A stretch of DNA of 64,000 bases from JAZDEY01 sp043808325 [NCBI: Candidatus Eiseniibacteriota bacterium]. Lineage in GTDB: Bacteria; Arandabacterota; Arandabacteria; Arandabacterales. The stretch is from the NCBI GenBank assembly GCA_043808325.1, contig JAZDEY010000033.1, positions 42,334 to 106,333 of the forward strand, written 5' to 3'. Under the pieces are notes generated by a model. It ran no database searches. It had not been told where the DNA came from and saw only the letters and a program-made list of their open reading frames with translations. This document shows positions 51,924 through 60,486 of the stretch, piece after piece (within the stretch, counting starts at the first letter, position 1; the number at the start of each line of letters is the position of its first letter). Both the position numbers and the translations under genes were made by a program.

Positions 51924-52949
51924 ATGGAAAGCTACATAGTCGCAAGAACCGACAAGATTGGCGATCTGGTGCTGTCGCTACCGGTGGCGGAGGCCATAAA
52001 GGACTCGAACTCCGCAGCACGGGTCACCTTCGTGGTCTCACCGGTCACCATGGATCTTGCTCGAGCCTGTCCCTTCATAGACGACGTCATTCCGTATGAG
52101 GAGTCGGGGACGAGTCCACACCGGATCATCCGGCTCGCGCGCGAGATGAGAAAGCGCAAACCCGGTGTCGGCATTTGCCTGAGGCCCACTTTCCGCGTAG
52201 CTTTGGCGATGGTCCTCGCGGGAATCTCCACGCGGGCAGGCACGGCTTATCGCTACTACAGCACCCTTTTCAACAGGCCCGTGCGCGAACATCGCCGATT
52301 TGCAGAAAGGCATGAACTTGAGTACAACCTCGGCACCCTCGCTGCAGTGCTCAAGATCAAGGACCGCTCATACCTTCCCACGATCGTCGTACCCGAGGCT
52401 TCGAAGCTATATGCGCGGAAGGCGCTCGCCGAACGCGGACTCGTGGAGAAGGGATTTGTGATCGTTCATCCAGGCTCGGCGAAGTCGGCGAGGAATCTAC
52501 CGCTCGCGGCCTACGCTGAGGTGGCCGATGCGATCGAAGCCGATCTCAGGGTCAGGGTCCTGGTGACCGCCGGGAAAGATCAGGCGGATATCGTAGCCGA
52601 GATGGACTCCCACCGGAAGACAAGGTCCCTTGCGCTGGTGGGCGCGCCCACCCTCCTGGATCTCGTGGGAGTAATAGGCGCCGCGCGCCTTTTCATATCG
52701 GGAAGCACCGGCCCGATGCACCTGGCGTCCGCGGTCGGGACGCCGACCTTATCCTTCTTCTCGCCTGTCCGGTCATGCAGCCCGCGGAGGTGGCAGCCCA
52801 CCGGGTCCCACACCCGGATTATCATGCCCCCCGTGGCCGAGTGCCCGACGTGTATAGGCCGACGGTGCGAATACTACGACTGCATGCAACGCATTGATCC
52901 GAACGAGGTTATTCTGGCAGTCAAGAGCTCCCTGGAGATCTCGGCCTAG
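51924..52949 (+). CDS. Family 9 glycosyltransferase (heptosyltransferase-like)
   Basis: A 341-residue GT9 enzyme related to ADP-heptose:LPS heptosyltransferases. The N-terminal YIVARTDKIGDLVLSLP, the central VIVHPGSAKSARNLPL and the C-terminal FISGSTGPMHLASAVGTP motifs are all characteristic; the last binds the sugar nucleotide. The start is uncertain: the ATG at 51924 has GGAGG 11 nt upstream, while a GTG at 51894 would overlap the previous stop. It closes the GT2-GT39-GT9 set. Its TAG overlaps the TAG of the convergent pfkA. Confidence 0.9.
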   Translation: MESYIVARTDKIGDLVLSLPVAEAIKDSNSAARVTFVVSPVTMDLARACPFIDDVIPYEESGTSPHRIIRLAREMRKRKPGVGICLRPTFRVALAMVLAGISTRAGTAYRYYSTLFNRPVREHRRFAERHELEYNLGTLAAVLKIKDRSYLPTIVVPEASKLYARKALAERGLVEKGFVIVHPGSAKSARNLPLAAYAEVADAIEADLRVRVLVTAGKDQADIVAEMDSHRKTRSLALVGAPTLLDLVGVIGAARLFISGSTGPMHLASAVGTPTLSFFSPVRSCSPRRWQPTGSHTRIIMPPVAECPTCIGRRCEYYDCMQRIDPNEVILAVKSSLEISA

Positions 52950-54052
52950 ACCCGGCCGGTCCATCGTTCCGGCTCTATGCCGAAACTGGTTCCCAGGGAT
53001 TTTGCAGTTGCGATCAGATGATGATCCAGCGGCACCGTCTTAAGTCGCTCGGTAGCATCTCGAAGCGTTGCCGTCCTTATGTCCTGACACTTGAGAACCA
53101 CTACCAGTCCCGATGCACCTGCTGCGGCGAGCTTGACGGCTTCGCTGCCGAATCTGGTTGCGAGCACCCGGTCGAAAGCCGTAGGGGTTCCCCCTCGCTG
53201 AAGGTGTCCCAGCACCGTCACCCTGGTCTCAAGCATGGTCCTCTGTTCGATTTCGTCTCCAAGCACCTCGGCGATCCCACCCAGTCTGATTGGGTCATTG
53301 CTGTCCCTGACACGGCGGCTCACCACAAGCTTGCCGTCTTCGGATCTGGCGCCCTCCGCAACCACAATTATGCTGAAACGCTTGCCCCGCTTACTCCGCT
53401 CCTGGACCCTCTTGCAGACCGCTTCCACACCAAAGCCGATCTCGGGGATCAGGATAATGTCTCCACCGCCGGCAACCCCAGAGGTGAGCCCAAGCCAGCC
53501 CGCATATCGCCCCATCACCTCCACCATCATCACCCGGTGATGGGATTGAGCCGTGGTATGCAGCTTATCGATCGCCTCAGTGGCGGTCGCCACGGCCGAA
53601 TCAAATCCGAAGGTATAGTCCGTGCAGTCGACATCATTGTCTATGGTTTTGGGAATGCCGATGATCGGCACGCCTTTCTCCGAGAGCTTCTTGGAAACCT
53701 TCAGGGTGCCGTCGCCGCCGACTGCGATCAGCGCAAAGGCCCCGGTCCTTTCGAAATTCGCAATCGCCCTGTCCGACACATCCTCGAATCCTTCCCCGGA
53801 TGTCGCCGGAAACCCGAAGGGATCTGCCCTGTTCGATGTGCCGAGAATAGTGCCGCCAAGCGTTATGATGCTCGAGACATCGTTGTAGGAGATCTTCCGC
53901 CACCGACCCTCGATCAGACCGAGAAAACCATCCGCGATGCCCACCACTTCCATGTCGAAATCGTTGATTGCGGTCTTCGCGACCGCCCTTATCACCGCGT
54001 TGATCCCCGGGCAGTCACCGCCCGCGGTCAAAATAGCTAGAGTCCTTTTCAT
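52946..54052 (-). CDS. pfkA: 6-phosphofructokinase
   Basis: A 368-residue PfkA-family enzyme. TAGGDCPGINAVIRAV is the N-terminal nucleotide loop, VGGDGTLKVSKKL the ATP-site loop, PKTIDNDVDCTDY the catalytic loop with its Asp, and MGRYAGWL and HLQRGG the sugar-phosphate contacts. In the two positions that separate ATP- from pyrophosphate-dependent enzymes it has Gly (as in ATP types) and Lys (as in PPi types), a mixed pattern known in some ATP-using clades. It catalyses the committing step of glycolysis. Confidence 0.93.
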   Translation of the reverse strand: MKRTLAILTAGGDCPGINAVIRAVAKTAINDFDMEVVGIADGFLGLIEGRWRKISYNDVSSIITLGGTILGTSNRADPFGFPATSGEGFEDVSDRAIANFERTGAFALIAVGGDGTLKVSKKLSEKGVPIIGIPKTIDNDVDCTDYTFGFDSAVATATEAIDKLHTTAQSHHRVMMVEVMGRYAGWLGLTSGVAGGGDIILIPEIGFGVEAVCKRVQERSKRGKRFSIIVVAEGARSEDGKLVVSRRVRDSNDPIRLGGIAEVLGDEIEQRTMLETRVTVLGHLQRGGTPTAFDRVLATRFGSEAVKLAAAGASGLVVVLKCQDIRTATLRDATERLKTVPLDHHLIATAKSLGTSFGIEPERWTGRV

Positions 54053-54073
54053 CGGAGCAACCTTCGAGTGCAG

Positions 54074-54508
54074 CTACAGGTGTTTCGCCAAGATCTGATC
54101 AGCCTTAAGCCCCATACCCACTTCCTTGACGGCAGATCTGACCACGAAGGCCCTTTCGTTATTTGACATCTCGTCGGTCGGCATTACGAAGAAGCCGGCG
54201 CGGCCGGGATCATATCCGAGGGTGTAACCCGTGAGCACCTCGTTATCCTTGAAAACCACAACGATCTTGCGGCCTTTCGATGCAGGTATCTGCTGAGGGA
54301 AAACTCTGGTCTCCGCGTAGTCAGGTTTTCCTTCGAAATTCCTGACGAAGAAAATCGCTTTGAGTTCTTCCACGCGGACTTCGAGCACCTGCCCTGAATC
54401 CTGGAGGTGCAAGTGTAAGAAGGGCTTGCCGGGCACAAAGTCATGGGTGTTGCCCTTCATTACACGGCCATCTCTGAATCTTACGGCAACTTTGTTGATC
54501 TCGCCCAC
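54074..54508 (-). CDS. Hypothetical beta-rich protein (DUF6982-like)
   Basis: A 144-residue protein with two similar halves of short strands: KVAVRFRDGRVMKGNT and later KIVVVFKDNEVLTGYT, each followed by a strand that ends in a hydrophobic pair (FLHLHLQD and GFFVMPTDE). The internal duplication suggests a pseudo-dimer of Sm-like or PilZ-like barrels. Family members of this kind occur in Acidobacteria and FCB bacteria and have no known function. GTG start. It lies between mnmA and pfkA, 21 nt from each. Confidence 0.65.
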   Translation of the reverse strand: MGEINKVAVRFRDGRVMKGNTHDFVPGKPFLHLHLQDSGQVLEVRVEELKAIFFVRNFEGKPDYAETRVFPQQIPASKGRKIVVVFKDNEVLTGYTLGYDPGRAGFFVMPTDEMSNNERAFVVRSAVKEVGMGLKADQILAKHL

Positions 54509-54529
54509 GTCAGTCTTCTCCTTCGCACT

Positions 54530-55627
54530 CTAACCCATTTCTTCAGATCGGCTGGGGACAACTTGATCTTGATTCGTTTCTCGCCCCCAATCAGGCGGCT
54601 CTTCAATGATGCCGCCACAGACAATATGCTCGTCTTGGTAGCACGCAACTATCTGCCCGGGCGCGGGGGCAAAGCAGGGCTCGTCGAGAAGAACCCGGAT
54701 GCGCTCCCCCGGCAGTTTCGTAAGCCTTCCCCTCACTGCCGCCGAATTATATCTGTACTTGACGAATACCACACTATCGGGTCCGGCATCAACATCTAAG
54801 AAATGGTTGACGGATCGAGCGGTGATCGCGCGAGCCATCGCTCGCTCACGGCATCCCACAGTGATCTGGTTGGCGGCGGCGCACTTTCTCGTCACATAAT
54901 AACGCTTGCCCCTCAGGCCGAACCGCTGGCCCACGGTATAGGCATAGTGGCCCTTGTGCCTCGCAACCACCCTCCCGTCGGCATCGAGCACGTCACCCTG
55001 GCCGGGATCGGCGCAGTGCGCCCGCAGAACTTCATCATATCTGCCGGAGGTGACGAAGCAGAGATCCTGGCTCTCGCTCTTCCGTGCCGGCAGGCCTTGC
55101 GACCTCACCATCTCGATAATATCGCGTTTGTATGATGCCCCGAGCGGGAACTCCAACCTGGGCAAGACCTCCGGTCTTACGAGCGAAAGAAAATAGATCT
55201 GACTCTTGCGCTTGTCTCTGGGCTCGGCCAGGACCACCCGTCCTCCGATCTCTGCAAGAGCTGCGTAATGGCCGGATGCTACACGATCGAACCCGAATCC
55301 CAAAGCGGCATCAAACATCTTTCCGAACTTGATGTCACGGTTACAGGCTGCACAGGGATTGGGAGTAAGACCTTCCAGGTATGATCCTACGAAACCGGCG
55401 ACCACGTGATCCCTGAAGTCCCGTGTAAGATCGATCACGCGGTGAGGAATGCCGAGGTTGTGGCACACACGCTGGGCGCTGTAGATATCATCGTCGCCGC
55501 AGCACTTGGATGCCCCGCTCCACATCTTGGCCGTCAGGCCCATCACGTCATGCCCGGCCTGCTTCAGCATCAACGCGGCAGCCGAGGAGTCGATCCCTCC
55601 ACTCATCAGCACTGCAATTCTTGCCAT
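54530..55627 (-). CDS. mnmA: tRNA-specific 2-thiouridylase MnmA
   Basis: A 365-residue enzyme that makes 2-thiouridine at wobble position 34 of tRNAs for Lys, Glu and Gln. The PP-loop is LMSGGIDSSAAAL, the first catalytic Cys is in PNPCAACNRDIKF (about 92-104) and the second in SQDLCFVTSGRYDE (about 188-201). The C-terminal beta-barrel follows. It takes activated sulfur that starts at a cysteine desulfurase; one is encoded in the same run two genes upstream. Confidence 0.95.
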   Translation of the reverse strand: MARIAVLMSGGIDSSAAALMLKQAGHDVMGLTAKMWSGASKCCGDDDIYSAQRVCHNLGIPHRVIDLTRDFRDHVVAGFVGSYLEGLTPNPCAACNRDIKFGKMFDAALGFGFDRVASGHYAALAEIGGRVVLAEPRDKRKSQIYFLSLVRPEVLPRLEFPLGASYKRDIIEMVRSQGLPARKSESQDLCFVTSGRYDEVLRAHCADPGQGDVLDADGRVVARHKGHYAYTVGQRFGLRGKRYYVTRKCAAANQITVGCRERAMARAITARSVNHFLDVDAGPDSVVFVKYRYNSAAVRGRLTKLPGERIRVLLDEPCFAPAPGQIVACYQDEHIVCGGIIEEPPDWGRETNQDQVVPSRSEEMG

Positions 55628-55637
55628 AGCGCGCCCG

Positions 55638-56549
55638 CTACAGATGGGATGCGATCATGCGTTCCAGTGGCTTTCTGGCCCGATCCATGATCTCCGGCTC
55701 GAGATCTATCTCATAGACTTCGTCCACCAGCGACCGCAGCACGTCCTCGAGTCTGATCCTCTTCATGTTGAAACAGTAGCGGGCCTTGCCCGGCGAGTAG
55801 AACCGCTTGCCGGGGATCTCGCGCGCCATCCGCTCCAGCAGGCCCACTTCGGTCGCAACCACAAACTCCGTGGCCTGAGATTCCTTTGCAAACCGCATCA
55901 TTCCGCTGGTCGAAAGCACGCGGTCGGCAAGGTCGATCACCTCGGGTTTACATTCCGGATGGACGATCACAACCGCCTCCGGATGCGCGACCTTGGCCTG
56001 GCATACCTCGTCGGCGCTGAATCTGTTGTGGACGTAACAGAACCCGTCAAAGGGTATGATCTCGGTGTTGACTTTCCGTGCGACGTAGGCAGCGAGATTC
56101 CTGTCGGGAGTGAAGATCACGCGCCTGGAAGGGATACTTGCTATCACGTCGACCGCGTTGGCCGAGGTGCAGCAGATGTCCGTCTCGGCCTTGACGTCGG
56201 CGTTGGTGTTCACGTAGGAACAGACCGCTGCGTCCGGGTACTTCTGGCGGAGCGCAAGCACGTCCTCCCGGGTTACCATGTCCGCCATGGGACAGCCGGC
56301 GTCCATCCGGGGGATCAGTACCTTCGCAGCCGGATTCAATATCTTCGCCGTCTCTGCCATGAATCTCACACCGCAGAAGACGATAAGGTTCTTGCGGGCC
56401 TCCACGGCCTTCCGGGCGAGCTCAAGCGAGTCCCCGATGAAGTCACCGATCTCCTGCACCTCCGCAATCTGGTAGTTGTGCACCAGAACCAGGGCGTCCT
56501 TCCGGCGTTTCACTTCGAGCACTCTCTCTTTGAGGCTGTGTTCGGTCAT
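55638..56549 (-). CDS. nadA: Quinolinate synthase
   Basis: A 303-residue NadA that condenses iminoaspartate and dihydroxyacetone phosphate to quinolinate for NAD. Three internal repeats contain VLVHNYQIAEVQEIGDFIGDS, FCGVRFMAETAKIL and SYVNTNADVKAETDICCTSANA. The three 4Fe-4S cysteines are spread over the repeats (CGVRF, CCTS, RYCFNMKR). It lies between the desulfurase gene and mnmA, a setting that provides sulfur for its cluster. nadB and nadC are not nearby. Confidence 0.95.
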   Translation of the reverse strand: MTEHSLKERVLEVKRRKDALVLVHNYQIAEVQEIGDFIGDSLELARKAVEARKNLIVFCGVRFMAETAKILNPAAKVLIPRMDAGCPMADMVTREDVLALRQKYPDAAVCSYVNTNADVKAETDICCTSANAVDVIASIPSRRVIFTPDRNLAAYVARKVNTEIIPFDGFCYVHNRFSADEVCQAKVAHPEAVVIVHPECKPEVIDLADRVLSTSGMMRFAKESQATEFVVATEVGLLERMAREIPGKRFYSPGKARYCFNMKRIRLEDVLRSLVDEVYEIDLEPEIMDRARKPLERMIASHL

Positions 56550-56575
56550 TCCAGGATCACCGTCTCCAGGCTCCC

Positions 56576-57733
56576 TCAGGAGTTCTTGCGCGGGAACGCC
56601 GACATCGATCTGAGCTTCTCGACGATCGGCGGAAGAACCTCGATCACCTTGTCGATTTCCTCGCGGGTGGTCGCCCGTCCGAGACTGAACCGGAGGCTGC
56701 CGTGGGCAATCTCAGCAGGGATCCCCATCGCCAAAAGGACATGAGACGGCTCAAGCGAGCCCGACGTGCAGGCAGAACCCGACGAGGCCGCAATGCCGTG
56801 TCTCATGTCGAGATTAAGGAGCATCGCCTCACCCTCGACGTATTTGATGCAGACACTCGCAGTGTTATGGAGCCTCTTGTCACGGCTCCCATTGAAGAGC
56901 ATGTCTCCGATGCGCTCCGCGAGACCCGCTTCGAGCCGGTCCCGAAGTACCCTCACGCGGGAGGCCTCCGCGGCCATCTCAGCCTGGGCGATCTCAACCG
57001 CTCTCCCGAGCCCGACTATTCCGGCAACGTTCTCGGTGCCGCCGCGCCTGCCCCACTCCTGATGGCCTCCGTGAACGCACGGATCGAACTTGGTGCCCCG
57101 CTTGACGTAGAGCACGCCGGTGCCTTTGGGCCCATAGAACTTGTGGGCCGACAGGGAAAGCAGATCAATCCCCATTCGCTTGACGTCGATGGGGAGTTTG
57201 CCGATGGTCTGCACTGCATCGGTATGAAACATTACTCCGCGCTCGTGTGCAATCGCGGCGATTTGCTCAATGGGCTGAAGTGTGCCCACCTCGTTGTTGG
57301 CATGCATAACGGATACCACGATCGTGTCGGGCTGGATTGCCTGCTTGATGTCGTCGGGATCGACAACACCGTCGGAGCCGACGGGAACGTAGGTAGCCTT
57401 GAAACCTCGCTTCTCAAGCCATTCTACAACCTTGAGCACCGCCGGATGTTCGATGGTCGAGGTTATGATGTGGCCCTTGCCGCGATTCAGGGCCAATCCT
57501 TTTATTGAGGTGTTGTCGGACTCCGTGCCTCCACTGGTGAAGACCACCTCGCGGGGCTCGGCGCCGAGAAGGCGTGCGACGTGCTCGCGTGCGTCCTCCA
57601 CCGCCTTTCTCACATCCTGTCCCGCACGGTAGATCGATGACGGATTGCCGAACGCCTCCGTGAGATACGGCTTCATAGCTTCGAAAACTCGAGGATCAAT
57701 CGGCGTGGTGGCGTTGTGGTCAAGGTAGATCAT
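56576..57733 (-). CDS. Cysteine desulfurase (NifS/IscS family)
   Basis: A 385-residue PLP enzyme that removes sulfur from cysteine for iron-sulfur clusters and tRNA thiolation. The N-terminus is YLDHNATTPIDPRV. The PLP Lys is in SLSAHKFYGPKG (about residue 200), and the persulfide-forming Cys in SSGSACTSGSLEPS (about 322). The long SACTSGSLEPSHVL loop places it in group I (NifS/IscS), not SufS. It heads the run desulfurase-nadA-mnmA and has a promoter at 57833-57860. Confidence 0.95.
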   Translation of the reverse strand: MIYLDHNATTPIDPRVFEAMKPYLTEAFGNPSSIYRAGQDVRKAVEDAREHVARLLGAEPREVVFTSGGTESDNTSIKGLALNRGKGHIITSTIEHPAVLKVVEWLEKRGFKATYVPVGSDGVVDPDDIKQAIQPDTIVVSVMHANNEVGTLQPIEQIAAIAHERGVMFHTDAVQTIGKLPIDVKRMGIDLLSLSAHKFYGPKGTGVLYVKRGTKFDPCVHGGHQEWGRRGGTENVAGIVGLGRAVEIAQAEMAAEASRVRVLRDRLEAGLAERIGDMLFNGSRDKRLHNTASVCIKYVEGEAMLLNLDMRHGIAASSGSACTSGSLEPSHVLLAMGIPAEIAHGSLRFSLGRATTREEIDKVIEVLPPIVEKLRSMSAFPRKNS

Positions 57734-57832
57734 GATTCTGCTCCCTCCCTCCGAGAGACTGCCGGGGCACTTCGCTTGATCGAGCCTCCGGAGCTTCCCT
57801 GTAGAGCGCGCCCGCGCACAGCGAGTTGACCA

Positions 57833-57860
57833 ATTGTAACCGATCCGAGTTGCTTTTCAA
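57833..57860 (-). promoter_or_regulatory. Promoter of the desulfurase-nadA-mnmA run
   Basis: TTGAAA (57860-57855) and TACAAT (57838-57833) on the minus strand with a 16-nt spacer, 100 nt before the desulfurase ATG. Confidence 0.65.
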
Positions 57861-57886
57861 GTGTGTCGCTCAAGTGCCTCCATAGA

Positions 57887-58513
57887 CTAGAACCCAAACG
57901 GCGGATACTTGTCAGTGGTCAGGAGAAACGCGTAGGCATTCACCCTGAGGCCCCATCTCATCACCCCAACCACGAAATCGAACACTCCTCTGGGGTACCT
58001 GCCCGTAAACACTATTGAGAACCATGCGAGGATGGTCGAGATCACCGCAACGAAGACAAGAACGGCCAGGACGATCATGTGCGGTATCACCAGTAACCAC
58101 TTAATGAGCGGCATCCCGCGGCTGAGATCCCTCTCGACATCGGGATAGGGTATCTCAATGTGCACGGCCTGTTCCTCATCGGTGGAAGGATACTGATGCG
58201 TGAGGACGGCAAGATATGCCAGGACGCGAGCGGCGAACCTGGTGAGTGCGAGGTTCCAGTCGAACCACCATCGCGGATACTTCTGTCTGAAGAGGATCAT
58301 CAGCAGAGTCGCCACACACACGTAGCCGCCACCGCCGAACAGGAACCTTCCCCGGTGTACCCACTCCAGTTGGTGAACCGAACCGGTCAGGAGCCCGAAA
58401 AGGACGAGTATCGGGATCACCATGACAATCCTCAAAAGCGTGGCCAGTCTGTCGCACTTCTCGGGATAGTCGATCTTGAGACTTGCCGGATAAGCCTCGC
58501 CTGCCTCTGCCAC
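57887..58513 (-). CDS. DUF4389 membrane protein
   Basis: A 208-residue protein of the DUF4389 type, with four transmembrane helices in two similar halves. Each half has a helix followed by a RYPR or KYPR motif: FRQKYPRWWFDWNLALTRF and FTGRYPRGVFDFVVGVMRW, then a third echo in LLTTDKYPPF. The repeated pattern points to internal duplication. The function is unknown. GTG start with GGGGGTG upstream. It is 153 nt before the desulfurase gene, separated from it by that gene's own promoter. Confidence 0.82.
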   Translation of the reverse strand: MAEAGEAYPASLKIDYPEKCDRLATLLRIVMVIPILVLFGLLTGSVHQLEWVHRGRFLFGGGGYVCVATLLMILFRQKYPRWWFDWNLALTRFAARVLAYLAVLTHQYPSTDEEQAVHIEIPYPDVERDLSRGMPLIKWLLVIPHMIVLAVLVFVAVISTILAWFSIVFTGRYPRGVFDFVVGVMRWGLRVNAYAFLLTTDKYPPFGF

Positions 58514-58667
58514 CAGCGCACCCCCTGTGGAAATCTCGTCCCTGTGTGACCAAGCACCTGTGATTCGGTGCGTTTAAGCTTGTAGCATGCAACGAGGAAC
58601 TTTGCAACGCAAACCGGCGAGCGCTCCGGCAGCCCGGCAAGCCAGCGATGCCGCAGGCCTGACCCCG

Positions 58668-60146
58668 CTACCGCAGCAGAATGACTTTCGACGTGAGGCT
58701 CGAGCCACCGGCCTGCAGCCGGCAGGCATAGATCCCGGGAGAGACTTCCCGTCCCAAGCTGTCGCGGCCGTCCCATACCGCATGACGAGCGCCGGCATCC
58801 AGCTGCCGGTCCTGAAGCATCTTGACCAGCCGCCCCGTAATGTCGTACACCGCGACCTCGACCTGCGATGCCCGGGACACAGAGTACGAGATCGTTGTGG
58901 CACGATCGAAAGGATTCGGAGTCGCGGTACCCAGCATCAATTCCGGCGGCCCATCGTCTCCGCGGTCCCACTCGACGCCCGCCCCCGGAAGGGACAGCAT
59001 GAAGGAGTCGAATACGCTGTCCTGGGGCGTCACGGCGCTGAAGTACAAATAGCCCCCGTCGATTTCGATCTTACAGTAGTGAAAGACCTTTGCCGTATCC
59101 ACTACGTCGGGATAGCCCCCAACAGGAGAGGCGAGAGGTGCCCCACCACCGCCGGTTGTCACATGCTGAATCCCGTTGACAACCGCGCGCGAGTAATAGT
59201 GATTGTGCCCCGCAAAGAGAATCGCGACATCGTACTGTTCGCACAAGGGTTGAACATAGGTCTGGACCGACGTGTTGTTGGCATGGCCTCCCCCGGCCGA
59301 CCATCCGGGCTCGTGAAGGCAGACAAACTTCCAGGGCTTCGTGGTCGTGGCAAGATCGTTCTCAAGCCAGAGAAGTTGCGCCGTACCCGTGCCGTAGGGC
59401 GTGTATTGATCGACCACCGCGAAGTGGGCCGGGCCGTAGTCATAGGACCAATACCGCCCTGCCACACAGGGATATGGGAAATACTTGGCAAAGAGTGTCG
59501 CAGTCTGTTCGTGGTTCCCCCGGCATGACTGGTATGGCATATCGGCCAGCATTGTGCGGATGTTCGGATATGCGGCAGGGAAAAACTGATTATCCCAGTC
59601 GGCCTCCGTGTCGCCATAGTATACGAGATCGCCGACCGAAAGGATGAAGGTCTGGTATTCGGCATCCTGGGTGTAGGCCCCGGTGATCGCCCCCGCGACG
59701 CTGCTGTGATTGGCAGGATAGGATCGGGTGTCTCCGTAGGCAAAGAACTTGAGCCTGGTGGCATCTGCCGGGGGGGGCGCTCTGAAGGAGCCCGTGCACT
59801 GCTCGGCCCCGGCGGTGACTCGGTAATAGTACAGGGTCCCGGGAACAAGATTGGGGATCAAGTAGGTGTGCTGATGGTCGCCGCCGAACTCATAGGTTTC
59901 CGCATTCCCCAGAGAATAGGTCTGATCGGTGCCCCATTCCAGTGTACACGTATCCGCCACCGTCAGCTGCCAAAGGACTCTGATCTCGGTGTTGACACCG
60001 GCATAGATGAAGTACGGTGCTTTGCGCATCGCCGCTAGCGCCGAAGGCGCCAGGACAGCCTGAGCCAACATCAAACAGGCAAGCGAGATCGCAACTAGAA
60101 CCGGGGCAAGACGGGTATCGGGGTAGCTCCGCATGATCGGCTTCAT
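58668..60146 (-). CDS. Secreted metallophosphatase (purple acid phosphatase-like) with FlgD-type C-terminal domain
   Basis: A 492-residue exported protein. Signal peptide (about 1-36), a purple-acid-phosphatase N-terminal beta-sandwich (about 40-125, VLWQLT and YYYRVTAG), then the metallophosphoesterase core with GDTRS, LSVGDLVYYGD, CRGNHEQT, CLHEPGW and FAGHNHYYSRA supplying the metal ligands. The last 90 residues (LGTATPNPFDRATTISY to SSLTSKVILLR) are a FlgD-like Ig fold used as a sorting or surface tag in FCB bacteria. The ATG at 60146 has AGGAG upstream. Confidence 0.9.
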   Translation of the reverse strand: MKPIMRSYPDTRLAPVLVAISLACLMLAQAVLAPSALAAMRKAPYFIYAGVNTEIRVLWQLTVADTCTLEWGTDQTYSLGNAETYEFGGDHQHTYLIPNLVPGTLYYYRVTAGAEQCTGSFRAPPPADATRLKFFAYGDTRSYPANHSSVAGAITGAYTQDAEYQTFILSVGDLVYYGDTEADWDNQFFPAAYPNIRTMLADMPYQSCRGNHEQTATLFAKYFPYPCVAGRYWSYDYGPAHFAVVDQYTPYGTGTAQLLWLENDLATTTKPWKFVCLHEPGWSAGGGHANNTSVQTYVQPLCEQYDVAILFAGHNHYYSRAVVNGIQHVTTGGGGAPLASPVGGYPDVVDTAKVFHYCKIEIDGGYLYFSAVTPQDSVFDSFMLSLPGAGVEWDRGDDGPPELMLGTATPNPFDRATTISYSVSRASQVEVAVYDITGRLVKMLQDRQLDAGARHAVWDGRDSLGREVSPGIYACRLQAGGSSLTSKVILLR

Positions 60147-60486
60147 CTGGGCTCCTGACGTCTTTGGGCGGTGATAGGCCTTCCCCAACCCCCGCATCAC
60201 ACCTTGATTCTACCACAATTGATGACCGCTCGCCAGCCTTTGGAGCGGGAACATTGGGGTTGGGAACATTTTCCCGCCAGACGGATTAAATGGTTGGAAG
60301 ACCCTTGGGACATCGCCCAAAGCGAGGCGTGGTGCCAAGGAGCTTTGCCAAGACTGTGTGCCTGTCCGACATCGGGTGGGGCCGATAGCTGAGCATAGAC
60401 ATCCGGCCCCACCCGAAGACTTTCCGGACCGACTCCGTCGGATTCTGTTTGACGATCTTCCCTCAAGGCAGGTACGATATTCCATC
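60147..60486. other. 340-nt divergent intergenic region with inverted repeats
   Basis: No protein or RNA gene is recognised. It contains GCGGGAA-N19-TTCCCGC (60245-60277) and a perfect 12-bp inverted repeat CGGGTGGGGCCG / CGGCCCCACCCG (60373-60384 and 60404-60415). TTGACG (60449-60454) and TACGAT (60473-60478), 18 nt apart, could start a nearly leaderless mRNA for the plus-strand gene. Confidence 0.5.
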
